Below the pieces are notes generated by a model that was not told where the DNA came from, did not search any database, and saw only the letters and a program-made list of their open reading frames with translations. A stretch of 7,341 nt of DNA, from the NCBI GenBank assembly GCA_022781015.1, contig JALEUF010000104.1, positions 1 to 7,341 on the forward strand, in the 5' to 3' direction. Of this stretch, positions 6,520-7,341 are shown piece by piece. Made by a program: the position numbers and the translations under genes. This DNA comes from Caryophanales bacterium (GTDB taxonomy: Bacteria > Bacillota_I > Bacilli_A > RFN20 > CAG-826). Positions within the stretch are counted from its first letter, which is position 1. Each line of letters opens with the position of its first letter.

Positions 6520-7341
6520 ATGAAGAAAAATACATGTAAGCATACATATTGCAATCCTCTACCAATTCCAAATATTCCCAGGGGAAAAGATGAATGGTAT
6601 AAATACGAACACGGCATGTTTTCTCATGAAAATAAGCCAGATTCAGATAAAAATAGCGATTATCGGTCAATTAGTGATCCTACTGTTATGTTTTATGATA
6701 ACAAGTGGTATCTATATCCAAGTTATGGAATGTGCTTCTATAGCGAAGATTTTTTGCATTGGGATTTCTACAAAACAGAACCATATTGTCCTAAATATTC
6801 TCCAACTATTATTCCTTATAAAGACGGATTTCTATTAACTTCTTGGTTTTGCCCTTTATATTTTGGCAAGACTCCATTCGGCCCATTTACTCTTCTAGGC
6901 GATTTTATTGATTTAGATGGGAATAAATTTACCCCTTGTGATCCTGGGATTTTTATTGATGATGATGGAAGAATATATCTATATGCCTATGATAATCCTG
7001 ATGCGGATAATTATTATGGCTATTCAAATAGGATAATTGGTTATGAATTAGATAAAGATAACCCATGCCAAGTTATTAGAGGTCCAATATGCTTATTTGA
7101 GATGGATCCTTTTAACCACCCTTATGAAAGACATGGCAAATACAATCAAGATTTATATTATGGTTGGGTCGAAGGCCCGCACATGTATAAGAAGAATGGG
7201 CGTTATTATTTGATTTATGCTTCTCCTGATACCTGCGATTCTTCTTATTGCAATGCAGTTTATTATTCAGATACTTCTCCATTAGATAATTTCATTTGCC
7301 AAAAAAGAAATCCATTAACCAAAAGTCAGGACTCTTTAATA
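6520..7341 (+). CDS. Glycoside hydrolase family 43 protein, N-terminal 274 residues (3' end outside window)
   Basis: The frame runs uninterrupted from the ATG at 6520 to the right edge without a stop. It is a five-bladed beta-propeller glycosidase of GH43, a family that includes arabinofuranosidases, xylosidases, arabinanases and galactosidases. The three expected acidic residues are in order. Asp53 in SDPTVMFYDNKWYLY is the likely base. Asp141 in DPGIFIDDDGRIYLYAY is the likely pKa modulator. Glu218 in WVEGPHMYKKNGRYYLIYA is the likely acid. The opening YCNPLPIPNIPRG resembles the usual GH43 start. There is no signal peptide, so it should act in the cytoplasm on imported oligosaccharides. 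The remaining blades and any C-terminal accessory domain are missing. The start has a good Shine-Dalgarno site and lies 2 bases after the regulator stop. The subfamily and exact sugar specificity cannot be decided from this part. Confidence 0.93.
   Translation, partial: MKKNTCKHTYCNPLPIPNIPRGKDEWYKYEHGMFSHENKPDSDKNSDYRSISDPTVMFYDNKWYLYPSYGMCFYSEDFLHWDFYKTEPYCPKYSPTIIPYKDGFLLTSWFCPLYFGKTPFGPFTLLGDFIDLDGNKFTPCDPGIFIDDDGRIYLYAYDNPDADNYYGYSNRIIGYELDKDNPCQVIRGPICLFEMDPFNHPYERHGKYNQDLYYGWVEGPHMYKKNGRYYLIYASPDTCDSSYCNAVYYSDTSPLDNFICQKRNPLTKSQDSLI

Noticed and set aside
6401..6670. Reverse-strand reading frame of 89 residues across the regulator/GH43 junction
   Set aside because: It is antisense to the AraC helix-turn-helix region and the start of GH43, both strongly supported.
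6590..6838. Forward reading frame of 82 residues
   Set aside because: It is out of frame inside the GH43 gene, whose frame from 6520 carries catalytic motifs and a good ribosome binding site.
1..7341. CRISPR arrays, tRNA/rRNA, insertion sequences, toxin-antitoxin or phage-defence genes
   Set aside because: No repeated spacer pattern, RNA-gene structure, transposase motif or defence domain was seen. All space is taken by the sugar-utilisation genes.

Overview
The window is AT-rich, and every gene reads left to right on the + strand with almost no space between genes. The largest non-coding gap is 11 bases, and two junctions overlap. Codon choice (AGA/AGG for Arg, A/T-ending codons), Shine-Dalgarno sites and an LplABC-type sugar importer point to a low-GC Gram-positive bacterium of the Bacilli/Mollicutes side of Firmicutes, for example a gut Erysipelotrichales-, RF39- or Acholeplasma-like lineage. 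That placement is an inference from style, not from a marker gene. Tryptophan is written TGG and a TGA serves as a stop, so the standard bacterial code applies.

Layout: (1) positions 2-544 hold the 3' end of a surface protein that finishes in a single membrane anchor. (2) 525-1532 and 1529-2410 are the two permeases of a carbohydrate ABC importer (CUT1, LplB/LplC or YteP/YtcP type). (3) 2422-4017 is the lipoprotein that binds the substrate for that importer. (4) 4019-4477 is a small five-helix membrane protein of unknown role. (5) 4480-5586 is a cytoplasmic TIM-barrel protein resembling glycoside hydrolases with a D-E-P active-site motif. (6) 5591-6517 is an AraC-family regulator with a cupin-like sensor domain. 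(7) 6520-7341 is the start of a GH43 five-bladed beta-propeller glycosidase, cut by the right edge.

Taken together this is the middle of a glycan-utilisation operon. An oligosaccharide is probably captured at the surface, imported by the ABC system and hydrolysed inside the cell, because neither enzyme has an export signal. The AraC protein probably senses the sugar and controls the operon. No ATPase gene is visible, so the importer probably borrows an MsmX-type ATPase or uses one outside the window. GH43 suggests an arabinose-, xylose- or galactose-containing plant glycan, but the exact substrate cannot be read from the sequence. No promoter, terminator, RNA gene, mobile element or CRISPR array was found. 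The least explained parts are the surface protein, the small membrane protein and the D-E-P barrel.
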